DNA from: Flavobacteriales bacterium
GTDB taxonomy: Bacteria > Bacteroidota > Bacteroidia > Flavobacteriales > JABDKJ01
Assembly: GCA_013002285.1 (NCBI GenBank)
Contig: JABDKJ010000073.1
Location: 1-45,002 of the forward strand
Direction of reading: 5' to 3'
DNA length: 45,002 nt
Below the pieces are notes generated by a model. That model saw only the letters and a program-made list of their open reading frames with translations, was not told the origin of the DNA and did no database searches. Shown here piece by piece: positions 1 through 8,500 of this stretch. The position numbers and the translations under genes are program-made. Positions within the stretch are counted from its first letter, which is position 1, and each line of letters begins with the position of its first letter.

Positions 1-264
1 GGCTTATACACTAAGATCTGGCAAGTGGGAGCAATTTTGTTACCTGTGAAGTCGGTTGGCGTTATGGGAGATGAGAGAACCTATGAACAAGCAGTTGCAT
101 TGAGAGCAGTTACATCAACTGATGGGATGACTGCTGATTGGTATCATTTGCCTTACAAATTCATGGCAGAAGTGTCCAATGAGATCATTAACAAAGTTAA
201 AGGCATAAACAGGGTGGTTTATGATATTAGTTCGAAACCACCGGCAACAATAGAATGGGAGTAA
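1..264 (+). CDS. guaA: GMP synthase (glutamine-hydrolysing), C-terminal fragment
   Basis: This is the last 87 codons of guaA; the 5' part lies outside the window. GuaA converts XMP to GMP in the cytoplasm using ATP and glutamine. The visible part is the C-terminal dimerisation domain. It is recognised by the segment around [14 protein letters not shown], the stretch [15 protein letters not shown], and the characteristic terminus KPPATIEWE. The frame is open from base 1 and the stop is TAA at 262-264. The next gene starts inside this one (ATG at 255), so the two are probably translationally coupled. Identification is firm because the C-terminus of this family is very conserved. Confidence 0.96.
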   Translation, partial: GLYTKIWQVGAILLPVKSVGVMGDERTYEQAVALRAVTSTDGMTADWYHLPYKFMAEVSNEIINKVKGINRVVYDISSKPPATIEWE

Positions 265-2069
265 GAGTCATAAGCATATTTATATTTCTAGTATCGTTGA
301 GCATTCAAGGCTTTGGGCAAAACCATGAAGTTGTTGAGCGAAATGGCGAAAAATATTATGTGCACACTGTAGAGAAGGGAAATACAATATATGCCATATC
401 GAGAATGTATGGGGTAGATGAAGCTTATATTGAAGGGGCAAATGAGAACCTAGAGAATGGGTTGAGCATAGGTCAGAAGATATTGATCCCTTTAAAATTT
501 CGGGACAGGAAATTTAAAAAGAAACCAAAACCAGAGATCAAGGATGAGTTCATTGTTCATACTGTGAGCAAAAAGGAAACGCTATATAGAATTTCCAGAA
601 ATTACTCCATTGATCTAAATGACCTTCTAGATGCAAATCCTGGAACGACTGAAGACCTTAAGCGAGGACAGAAGATCGTTATTCCATTGAGTTCTGTTAA
701 ACCAAAAGATGAATCTCATGTCATCGTGGCGTCAGAAGATTCATTGATACATCATACTGTCGAAAAGGGACAAACCCTTTATGCCATCTCAAAGCTTTAT
801 AAGGTTTCGGTCCAAGATATTATGAATGTGAATTCAGGAATGACCGAAACTCTGAGCACAGGGTCTAACATTCGTATTCCAATATTGAGAGAATTGGAAA
901 GAGACATAGATGAACTCACAGAGCTAAGAGAGGAAGATGTGGAGTTTATTCCTATTGAAGTGAAGAATGTCGCGCTCTTATTGCCATTTGAATATGAAGA
1001 TGTAGATAGCATGGCAAGTAATAGTTCCCGAAGGAATGCTTTTGCTCTGATAGACTTAGCCATAGAGTTTTACCGAGGGTCAAAAATGGCTTGTGAAGAT
1101 TATTCTGCGAATGGCGGAAACGTAAACCTTATGGTATTTACGATGAGAAATGACACAAGAGAAGTAGACAAATGTTTAAAAGAAGGGTGGTTAGATGAAT
1201 GTGATGTGGTGATAGGACCATTTCATAAGAAGTCTTTTACTGAATTGTCATCTCGATTAGCTGGTAAGGACAAGATCATGATCTCGCCAAATCTCAGGTC
1301 AAATTCAATTCTTAATAACGAGAGGGTTTTTAAGGTTAATCCGGATAAGATCAAAGAAATAGAATTTCTGGCAGAGCAAGTAGCGAGCATGCATCATGGT
1401 GAGAATATATTGGTTGTAAGATCACCAGAAACTAAAGACCAGGTGCTTTGGAAAACCATGGAGCAAAAGTTGAATAAAGCTTTGCAGGAACAAGATGACA
1501 GGTTGTTCAACACGGTTAAACTTGTGGATATGGAAGAAGAGGGGCCAAAAGAAGAAAGGACTTTAGTCCTGGCAACTGAATTGTACAAGGATACAAATAA
1601 TGTATTTGTCGTGCCTTCAAATGACCTTTCCTTTGTAAGTGATGTGATAACAAAATTGAATAGGAATGAACTTTCTAATAATGATGTCAAAGTCTATGGG
1701 ATGGAGTCGTGGGCTAAATTTGACAACATTGACATACATTATAAGCAGAATTTGGACCTCAGATTAAGCGCAACGAAATATTTGAATTACGAGCATCCTG
1801 GAGTACGAAATTTTATGCGAAGGTATTATCGTTCATATGAGACCATTCCTTCAGAAAAAGGATATGCTTTCCTTGCCTACGATATTTCCCAATTTGCTTT
1901 GAATTCTCTAGAAAGCTTCGGTAATAGGGCTCTTGAAAACTTGGATAAGATAGAGCATGAACCGATCTACCAGAATATTTCCTTGGAAAAAACCGATACA
2001 GGTAGCTGGCATAACAAAGGGTTCTTTTTCTTGAACCATAGGGATTTTAAACTTGTAAAGACGGACTGA
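255..2069 (+). CDS. Secreted LysM-repeat protein with periplasmic-binding-protein (PBP1-like) domain
   Basis: A 604-residue exported protein. It starts with a Sec signal peptide (hydrophobic stretch at residues 5-20, then GFGQ). Three LysM domains follow, at about residues 33-80, 98-147 and 164-212, each with the pattern HTV.K..TLY.IS. and ending in .G..I.IP. LysM domains bind peptidoglycan or other GlcNAc polymers. From about residue 235 to the end it resembles the type 1 periplasmic binding fold of the Leu/Ile/Val receptor class ([11 protein letters not shown], later [11 protein letters not shown], then a GYAFLAYD segment). The start overlaps guaA by 10 nt and the stop TGA directly abuts the ATG of the next gene. 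By inference it is a wall-anchored periplasmic sensor or scaffold. The ligand is unknown. Confidence 0.85.
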   Translation: MGVRVISIFIFLVSLSIQGFGQNHEVVERNGEKYYVHTVEKGNTIYAISRMYGVDEAYIEGANENLENGLSIGQKILIPLKFRDRKFKKKPKPEIKDEFIVHTVSKKETLYRISRNYSIDLNDLLDANPGTTEDLKRGQKIVIPLSSVKPKDESHVIVASEDSLIHHTVEKGQTLYAISKLYKVSVQDIMNVNSGMTETLSTGSNIRIPILRELERDIDELTELREEDVEFIPIEVKNVALLLPFEYEDVDSMASNSSRRNAFALIDLAIEFYRGSKMACEDYSANGGNVNLMVFTMRNDTREVDKCLKEGWLDECDVVIGPFHKKSFTELSSRLAGKDKIMISPNLRSNSILNNERVFKVNPDKIKEIEFLAEQVASMHHGENILVVRSPETKDQVLWKTMEQKLNKALQEQDDRLFNTVKLVDMEEEGPKEERTLVLATELYKDTNNVFVVPSNDLSFVSDVITKLNRNELSNNDVKVYGMESWAKFDNIDIHYKQNLDLRLSATKYLNYEHPGVRNFMRRYYRSYETIPSEKGYAFLAYDISQFALNSLESFGNRALENLDKIEHEPIYQNISLEKTDTGSWHNKGFFFLNHRDFKLVKTD

Positions 2070-3710
2070 ATGTCCAATAATATTCATACAAAAAGCCTTC
2101 TGTTTTTTACTTTATTGATCATTGTAGCTTGTGATGATCACTCCAATATTGAGTCAGATAGATCTGTTTTCTATTATAATGAAGCCGCAGGTATTACTTC
2201 TTTAGATCCAGCATTTGCAAACAATCAAGAAAATATATGGTGGGTAAACCAGGTTTTCGATGGACTTGTTGAGATGGATGATAGCATGAAAGTGGTTCCT
2301 CTGATAGCTCGTTCATGGGAGGTCGACAGAACTGCTACTAAATACACATTTCATTTACGCGATGATGTTTTCTTTCATGACAATGAATGCTTTCCGGATT
2401 CTATTGGTAGACGAGTGATAGCACAAGATTTTGTATACAGTTTTGAAAGGATCAGAAAAAAGAGAGTAATATCTCCTGGGATATGGATATTCAGTCAAGT
2501 CCGAGAAGATGAACCATTTATTGCCATTAATGACAATACTTTAGAAATACACTTACAAAGGCCGTTTGCTCCTTTTCTGTCAATATTAAGTATGCAGTAT
2601 TGTTCGGTAATACCAAAGGAAGCAGAAAGTCATTTCAAAAACGACCTTTCTCGAAATCCTGTGGGTACAGGGCCATTCAAATTGAATTTTTGGTTAGAGA
2701 ATAATGTACTGGCTTTGGTGAAGAACGAGCGGTTCTTTCAAAAAGAAAATGGTGACCAATTACCATTTCTGGATGCGGTCAAAGTAAATTTTGTTAGGGA
2801 CAAAAGCGCTATGTATTTAGACTTCTTGAAAGGAAAATACGACATGATATCCTCTTTGCATCCCAGTTACAAGGATGAATTGCTCACAAGACATGGAGAC
2901 CTGAAAGACATACATAAATCTAAATACTATCTTCAGAAACAACCTTACCTGAAAACAGATTATTTAGGTTTCCAGTTGGATCGGGAGAACCATTTGTCCA
3001 AAGACCACCCATTTCAAAACAAGCTGGTTAGACAGGCTTTGAATTTGGTGATCGATAGAAAGGAAATGGTTCTTTTCATAAAGAATAACACGAGTAGAGC
3101 AGCACATTCTGGCTTTGTGCCTCCGGCAATAGTGAACAAGAGCAAAGACTTGTTTAAATATGAGCATGATCCTAACAGAGCTAAAGAATTGTTGAAGGAA
3201 GCTGGTTACGAAGGAGGAAAAGGTATTCCAGAAATACCACTTGCTACAACTCAGGATTATGTCGACCTCTGTGAATATGTTCAAAACCAATTTATGAAAA
3301 TTGGGGTGAAAGTGAATATCGAAGTGATGCCAACGGCTAATCAAAGGAGCGATGTTGCTAATGGTAGATCGATCTTTTTCAGAAAGTCTTGGATCGCTGA
3401 TTATGCAGATGCTGAAAATTTTCTTGGGTTGTTTTACAGTAAGAATTTTGCCCCAAATGGATCAAATTACACTCATTTTCAAAATGAGGTATTTGATGAA
3501 CTCTATTCATCTGCTCTAGCATCTGGAGAACAAAGCAGAAGAGAACAGCTCTATTCGCAAATGGATAGTATTCTCTCGGAAGAAGCACCAGTCATTCCTC
3601 TGTTTTATGACGAAGTTATCCGTTTTGTAAGTAAAGATATTTCCGGACTGAATAGTAACGCGATGAATTTGCTTGACCTTAAAAGAGTTAAGAAAGCTAA
3701 GCGTCTATGA
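2070..3710 (+). CDS. Peptide/nickel-type ABC transporter solute-binding lipoprotein (SBP family 5)
   Basis: A 546-residue lipoprotein. The signal peptide ends in a lipobox (LIIVAC, Cys at about residue 21), so it should be anchored in a membrane facing the periplasm. The body matches the DppA/OppA family: AGITSLDPAFANNQENIWW near the N-terminus, VPLIARSWEVD, TKYTFHLRDDVFFHDN, RNPVGTGPFKL, and the C-terminal EEAPVIPLFYDE. Family members bind oligopeptides, including murein peptides. No permease or ATPase genes are nearby, so it is an orphan or serves a distant transporter. It abuts the LysM gene with zero spacing, hinting at a wall-peptide role, but that is inference. Its 3' end overlaps the convergent gene downstream by 14 nt. 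Confidence 0.87.
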   Translation: MSNNIHTKSLLFFTLLIIVACDDHSNIESDRSVFYYNEAAGITSLDPAFANNQENIWWVNQVFDGLVEMDDSMKVVPLIARSWEVDRTATKYTFHLRDDVFFHDNECFPDSIGRRVIAQDFVYSFERIRKKRVISPGIWIFSQVREDEPFIAINDNTLEIHLQRPFAPFLSILSMQYCSVIPKEAESHFKNDLSRNPVGTGPFKLNFWLENNVLALVKNERFFQKENGDQLPFLDAVKVNFVRDKSAMYLDFLKGKYDMISSLHPSYKDELLTRHGDLKDIHKSKYYLQKQPYLKTDYLGFQLDRENHLSKDHPFQNKLVRQALNLVIDRKEMVLFIKNNTSRAAHSGFVPPAIVNKSKDLFKYEHDPNRAKELLKEAGYEGGKGIPEIPLATTQDYVDLCEYVQNQFMKIGVKVNIEVMPTANQRSDVANGRSIFFRKSWIADYADAENFLGLFYSKNFAPNGSNYTHFQNEVFDELYSSALASGEQSRREQLYSQMDSILSEEAPVIPLFYDEVIRFVSKDISGLNSNAMNLLDLKRVKKAKRL

Positions 3711-4224
3711 TCATTGCTATCTTATTCAATTCCGCATTTGAATACCAACCACATTGATTCACGAATTTTTTAATGTAGGTCAGCATATTTCTAGAAATGC
3801 ACGAGATATCGAATAACTCTAAATTGGACATGATGTAGTCTTTGTCTTTATCCATATTCCTGCTCAGCCTCAGCCACTTGGGAATGTGGTATTCAACAGA
3901 GAATCGAATGAATCTTATCTCAATATTTTCTGGGTCTTTTTCCACCGCCAAATCGAAGATCTTATTTGATAATTTCAAGTGGTTGATCTTACTTAACGGA
4001 TTCCAGACAACTTTCGCCATCAAGGCTTGCAGAGCTGCTTCATATGCTAAAATGATACCCGACTTATTTTCTATCGACCTTACTTCTTCCAAAACGGCCT
4101 CGGTATCTTTTGAATCCAATGTGAGTTTGAAAAATTTTTCTCTGATAGTAGCGATCTCAATGTCATTGGCAGAAGCGACCTGCACATTCATTATTAAAGT
4201 CATTATTAAGATCAGAAGTCTCAC
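3697..4224 (-). CDS. Small secreted protein of unknown function
   Basis: 175 residues, not recognised as any named family. It has a short N-terminal hydrophobic segment (about residues 2-18) ending VASA, consistent with a Sec signal peptide. The rest is mostly helical, with Leu/Ile-rich stretches and one possible TPR-like helix pair (about residues 60-105, including KIFDLAVEKDPENIEIR). The start is GTG, overlapping the aminotransferase stop as GTGA, which supports coupling with that gene. The overlapping plus-strand frame has no signal peptide and no such coupling. The 3' end overlaps the convergent SBP gene by 14 nt. Function unknown; a periplasmic TPR-like helper is one possibility. Confidence 0.7.
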   Translation of the reverse strand: MRLLILIMTLIMNVQVASANDIEIATIREKFFKLTLDSKDTEAVLEEVRSIENKSGIILAYEAALQALMAKVVWNPLSKINHLKLSNKIFDLAVEKDPENIEIRFIRFSVEYHIPKWLRLSRNMDKDKDYIMSNLELFDISCISRNMLTYIKKFVNQCGWYSNAELNKIAMIIDA

Positions 4225-5420
4225 GAGCTAATTGTCATTTCATTTGTGACCATTTCCATGCACTTATTGAACGACTGACAAAATTCTGTTATTTGTTCTT
4301 CAGGTATCGTAAGTGGGGCAAGTCTAAGACTGTTCCTGCAAGAAAGGAACCAAAATGTAATTGACCCCATTTCAAGATTCTTGTAAAATAGCTTTTCTAC
4401 CCATTGTTCATCAGGGAATTCTATCGCAAACATTAAACCGACACGTCTGATCTCAACTATGCTTTCATGTTGAATGAGTTCTTCTATCAATGCACCTTTG
4501 GCCTCTACGCTCTCAATAATTCGTTCTTCTTCTATAACTTCAATATTTGCATGGGCTGCTGCACAATTTACTGGATGACCACCAAAAGTTGTTATGTGTC
4601 CCAGCATAGGTCTGCTCATAAGACTAGCCATAATTTCTTTGCTGCTTATGAATGCACCTATTGGCATGCCTCCTCCAAATGCTTTTGCGATCGTTAAAAT
4701 GTCTGGTTGCACATTGAATTGCTCAAATGCAAACATAGTTCCAGTGCGCCCAAATCCAGTTTGGATCTCATCAAAGATCAAGATCGCTCCTGATGCCGTG
4801 CATTTTTCACGAAGTGCAAGCATGAATTCCCTACTAGGGATCCGCACTCCAGCATCTCCTTGAATTGGTTCAATGATCACACAAGCCGTGTTCAGAGAGA
4901 TCTGTTCCAGATCTTGAATATTATTGAATTCAAGGAATCGAACATCTGGGAGTAGCGGTCTGAATGCATATTTCTTTTTCTCATTTCCTGTTACGCTCAA
5001 CGATCCATGGCTGCTGCCATGGTAAGATCCTTTAAAAGAAAGGATCTCGCTTCTTCCTGTATACCTTTTGGCAAGTTTCAATGCACCTTCATTGGCTTCC
5101 GTTCCGGAGTTCACGAAATAAGAGCAGTCAAGTCCTGCAGGAAGAAGCGCGTTGAGCTTTTTAGCCAGCAAGGTTTGAGGCTCCTGCACAAATTCACCAT
5201 AAGGCATCACATGCATATACTTTTCAGATTGCTCTCTGATAGCCTTTAATATCCTGGGGTGGCAATGCCCAATATTGGTAACAGCCAAACCTGAAACAAG
5301 ATCATAGTATCTTTTGCCATTCTTGTCCCAAATGAATACACCCTCAGCTCTATCCACTTCCATTCCTATCGGATGCGGTGTAGTTTGCGCTTGAAACTCT
5401 TTGAAATCATCGATGCTCAT
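4221..5420 (-). CDS. Class III PLP-dependent aminotransferase (aspartate aminotransferase family, acetylornithine/ornithine-like)
   Basis: A 399-residue cytoplasmic enzyme of aminotransferase class III. Landmarks in order: GKRYYDLVSGLAVTNIGHCHP near residue 35, the PLP phosphate-binding NSGTEANEGALKLAKRYTG, the catalytic-domain Asp in LIFDEIQTGFGRTG, and the PLP Schiff-base Lys in ILTIAKAFGGGMPIGAF at about residue 245. Length is normal for the family. Relatives include acetylornithine, ornithine and 4-aminobutyrate transaminases. No arginine or lysine pathway genes flank it, so the substrate cannot be fixed. A TAATTTTG box on the minus strand (5426-5433) lies only about 5 nt from the ATG, so the message may be nearly leaderless. 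Confidence 0.9.
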   Translation of the reverse strand: MSIDDFKEFQAQTTPHPIGMEVDRAEGVFIWDKNGKRYYDLVSGLAVTNIGHCHPRILKAIREQSEKYMHVMPYGEFVQEPQTLLAKKLNALLPAGLDCSYFVNSGTEANEGALKLAKRYTGRSEILSFKGSYHGSSHGSLSVTGNEKKKYAFRPLLPDVRFLEFNNIQDLEQISLNTACVIIEPIQGDAGVRIPSREFMLALREKCTASGAILIFDEIQTGFGRTGTMFAFEQFNVQPDILTIAKAFGGGMPIGAFISSKEIMASLMSRPMLGHITTFGGHPVNCAAAHANIEVIEEERIIESVEAKGALIEELIQHESIVEIRRVGLMFAIEFPDEQWVEKLFYKNLEMGSITFWFLSCRNSLRLAPLTIPEEQITEFCQSFNKCMEMVTNEMTISS

Positions 5421-5469
5421 TGAGACAAAATTAACAGGATATTATTCTATGCTTGAAACAATTTAGAAT

Positions 5470-5504
5470 AAAAAAAGCCTCTCTCGAATTACGAGAGAGG
5501 CTTT
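5470..5504 (-). terminator. Rho-independent terminator for the HYR-like protein gene
   Basis: A perfect 10-bp inverted repeat (GCCTCTCTCG at 5477-5486 and CGAGAGAGGC at 5492-5501) with a 5-nt loop. On the minus strand it is followed by a run of seven T (5476 down to 5470). It lies 24 nt after the stop of the 5528-9940 gene and upstream of the aminotransferase start. Confidence 0.9.
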
Positions 5505-5527
5505 AGTGTTGTTTGATCTGTATTTTA

Positions 5528-8500
5528 TTATTGGATCACGAATCTAGTATTCAAGCTTTCAGTGTCGTTGAAGATCCTCAACATATAAACACCTGAAGCG
5601 TATCCGTTCAATTCTAATTGGTTTTGACCGTTGTAGAAGTTACCCATACTCTCGATCAATTTTCCATCAACATTGTAGATCTCAATTGAGAATTCTTCCA
5701 AGTTAGTATCAACAGTGAAGTTACCGTTGTTAGGGTTAGGGAAGATACTCAAAGTGCTATCATCAAAGTCAACTGCTTTCACGTCTTCAGCTTCGAATGG
5801 GTTTCCATCTTGAGCTAAAGAAGAACCACCAGAGATCAAAGTGAATGAACTTGCATCACTCCATTGACTGGCGATGATACAAGGTGTCACTTGAGATGCA
5901 TATCTGATGTCCACATCGTACTCAATTCCATTTTGGAAGAAAGAAGATGAAACGATCTTAGGAAAATCGAGATTATACATGATATGGTATGTAGTGCCAA
6001 GGCTAGATGTAATTCTCGCTTGAGCAACCACAGCATCAGAAGGAACATCCCAGTAGAATTCTACTGTTGATGGATTCTCAACGATCGTCATAGCATCAGG
6101 AGCATCAAGGAAGTCGTAAAGACTCACGCATCCGTTACTTGGACAATCGGCAACTAAAGTGATCTGTTGAGATTGTGTAGTTGAGTTTCCACAATCGTCA
6201 GTAGCTGTCCACGTTCTTGTTACAACATCCGTTCCTACAGAACCAAATGAAACACCATATTCAATTGTTTGAACGAAAGTAATGTCTACAAAACTATCAC
6301 AGTTGTCTGTTGCAGTTGGAGAAACTACAGGTGGAACGTCTGGATCACAGTAAAGGATCTCATCTGCAGGAAAGTCTACAAATTCTGGAGCAGTCGTGTC
6401 AATTACAGTGATCTCTTGATCAACAGTTGTTGAATTACCGCAGTTGTCATAAGCCGTCCATACTCTGTATAGTGTATACTCATTTGCACAATCTCCAGGA
6501 GTATTTGTTTCTGAATAAGATACAAATATGTCATCATCGCAGTTGTCTGAAACCGGAGCATCCCATGGAGCAGGAACTTCATCGCATTCAACTACTAGGT
6601 CTGATAGAAAGCAATCAGTAGTTCCGGCAGAAGAATCATCATCGTTTACACTTGCATTTCCAAGACTATCCCAATTAGGTGCTAAAGCACCAGATTCGAA
6701 GGAACCATCATTCAAACTCACACCTTGAATATTATCAACTCTCATAAACGTGTTTACAATACCATCTGTGGCATTCAAAACTCCAAACGCGAGTGTACAA
6801 GTTCCAGTTGAATTGATCACATGACTATTTAAAGTCCACACATTTTCTGGGTCAAATGTATCAGCAATTAATACTGCACCATTTTGACAGATCACGGCAA
6901 ATGCGAAATCATTATAGGTGTTGTTATTAGAGCCTTCACTAGTATTATATAAATGATCAAATGTGAGTACATCACCAGCAACAGTGCTTATTTCTTGTTT
7001 GATCACAGATCCAGTAGTAGCATTCTGAGGTACAAGAGCTTCAATTTCACTTAGAGGAACTCCGATGAAATCTGCAATTGCTTGGTCGGAAGTACCACCG
7101 GTAGAATTCATAATAGCAGAATAAGCATTACATGCTACCTGATCATCATCAGGGTCAAAGAAGAACTCAGGAGCTTCATCATCTGTCAATGTAATTGTTT
7201 GAGAATGATATGTAGAGTTTCCACATTCATCTGTCGCCCACCATTGACGTACGTAGAATCCTTCACATCCATTATAGTCTTCAAAGTATTCGTTGTAGTC
7301 TATAGTAACCGATCCGCAGTTATCTGTTGCAGATATACTTGGAACAGCAGGTAATGGCTCATCGCAAGGATGTTCCATGCTTTCTGGCATATCTTGATCC
7401 CAAGTGGGAGCACTATAGTCATAGACTGTGATCACTTGTGTCTGTGTGGCAACGTTGTCGCAAGCATCTTGTGCTGTCCATGTTCTTAGCAAAATGTAGC
7501 TATTAGCACAACTTCCAGGCAATGTCTTTTCATCTAGAGAGACGAAAGGAGTAGAGCAGTTATCTTCAGCACCAACTTCTGCAGGTTCAGGAACATCTTC
7601 ACAACTAACTGTCATGTTTTCAGGTTCGAATGTAAATGTAGGAGCTTCTTCATCGTTAAAGCTCAATACCTGTAAATGAGTAGTAAGGTTTCCACAATTG
7701 TCCTGAGCATACCATGTTCTGTTTATCGCGCAATCTTCATAGTTGTCAGAATACCAAACAGATGGATTTTCATCACAGTTGTCTGTTGCCGTTACTTCAT
7801 CTGGCTCACCGCCACCTTCGTTAGGACAATCAATATCTGCATCGGCAGGAAGAGTGTCAAAAGTAGGAGCCGTGAAATCCTGAACATGAATAGTCTGCGT
7901 CACAGAAGAAGTGTTTCCACACTCGTCAGTAGCTACATACAATCTATATAATACATACGTATAATCGTTGAAACAGTAGTCATCAATTATTACTTCAGAG
8001 ACACTAACAAAAGCATCGCTACAATTTGCTACTGCAGTCAATTCCTCTGCCGCAGGAATGGCATCACATTCTACAGTTATCTCTAAGTCTAGGTTATGGA
8101 TAATAGAAGGTCCATTTGTATCAGAAATTGAAATGACTTGAGTGTGGTCAGTAAAATTACCGCAATCGTCATATGCATACCAATATCTAATAATGTCGTA
8201 TTGTCCAGGACAATCGTAGTCATAGTCTTCATAAGAATATACATCTACTGTACCAGAGCACACGTCATCAGCGGTCAATACAGCCATTGCTGGAATAGGA
8301 TCTGTGCAATCCAAACTCATATCAGCTGGTAAGCTAGACAATACTGGAGCATTACTATCTGTAACCGTGATCGTTTGAGTATGAGACGAACTGTTTCCAC
8401 AGTTATCTGTAGCTGTCCATGTCCTATATATATAGTACTCACAATCGTCCCAAGAGGTAGAAGACTCACTAAATGAAATATCTACGTCTCCGTCACAATT

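Noticed and set aside
2964..3344. 126-residue minus-strand ORF inside the SBP gene
   Set aside because: The plus-strand SBP family match covers it fully; no separate evidence.
3842..4231. 129-residue plus-strand ORF opposite the small secreted protein
   Set aside because: It has no recognisable domain. The opposite strand has a signal peptide and a GTGA overlap with the aminotransferase, which fits a real gene better.
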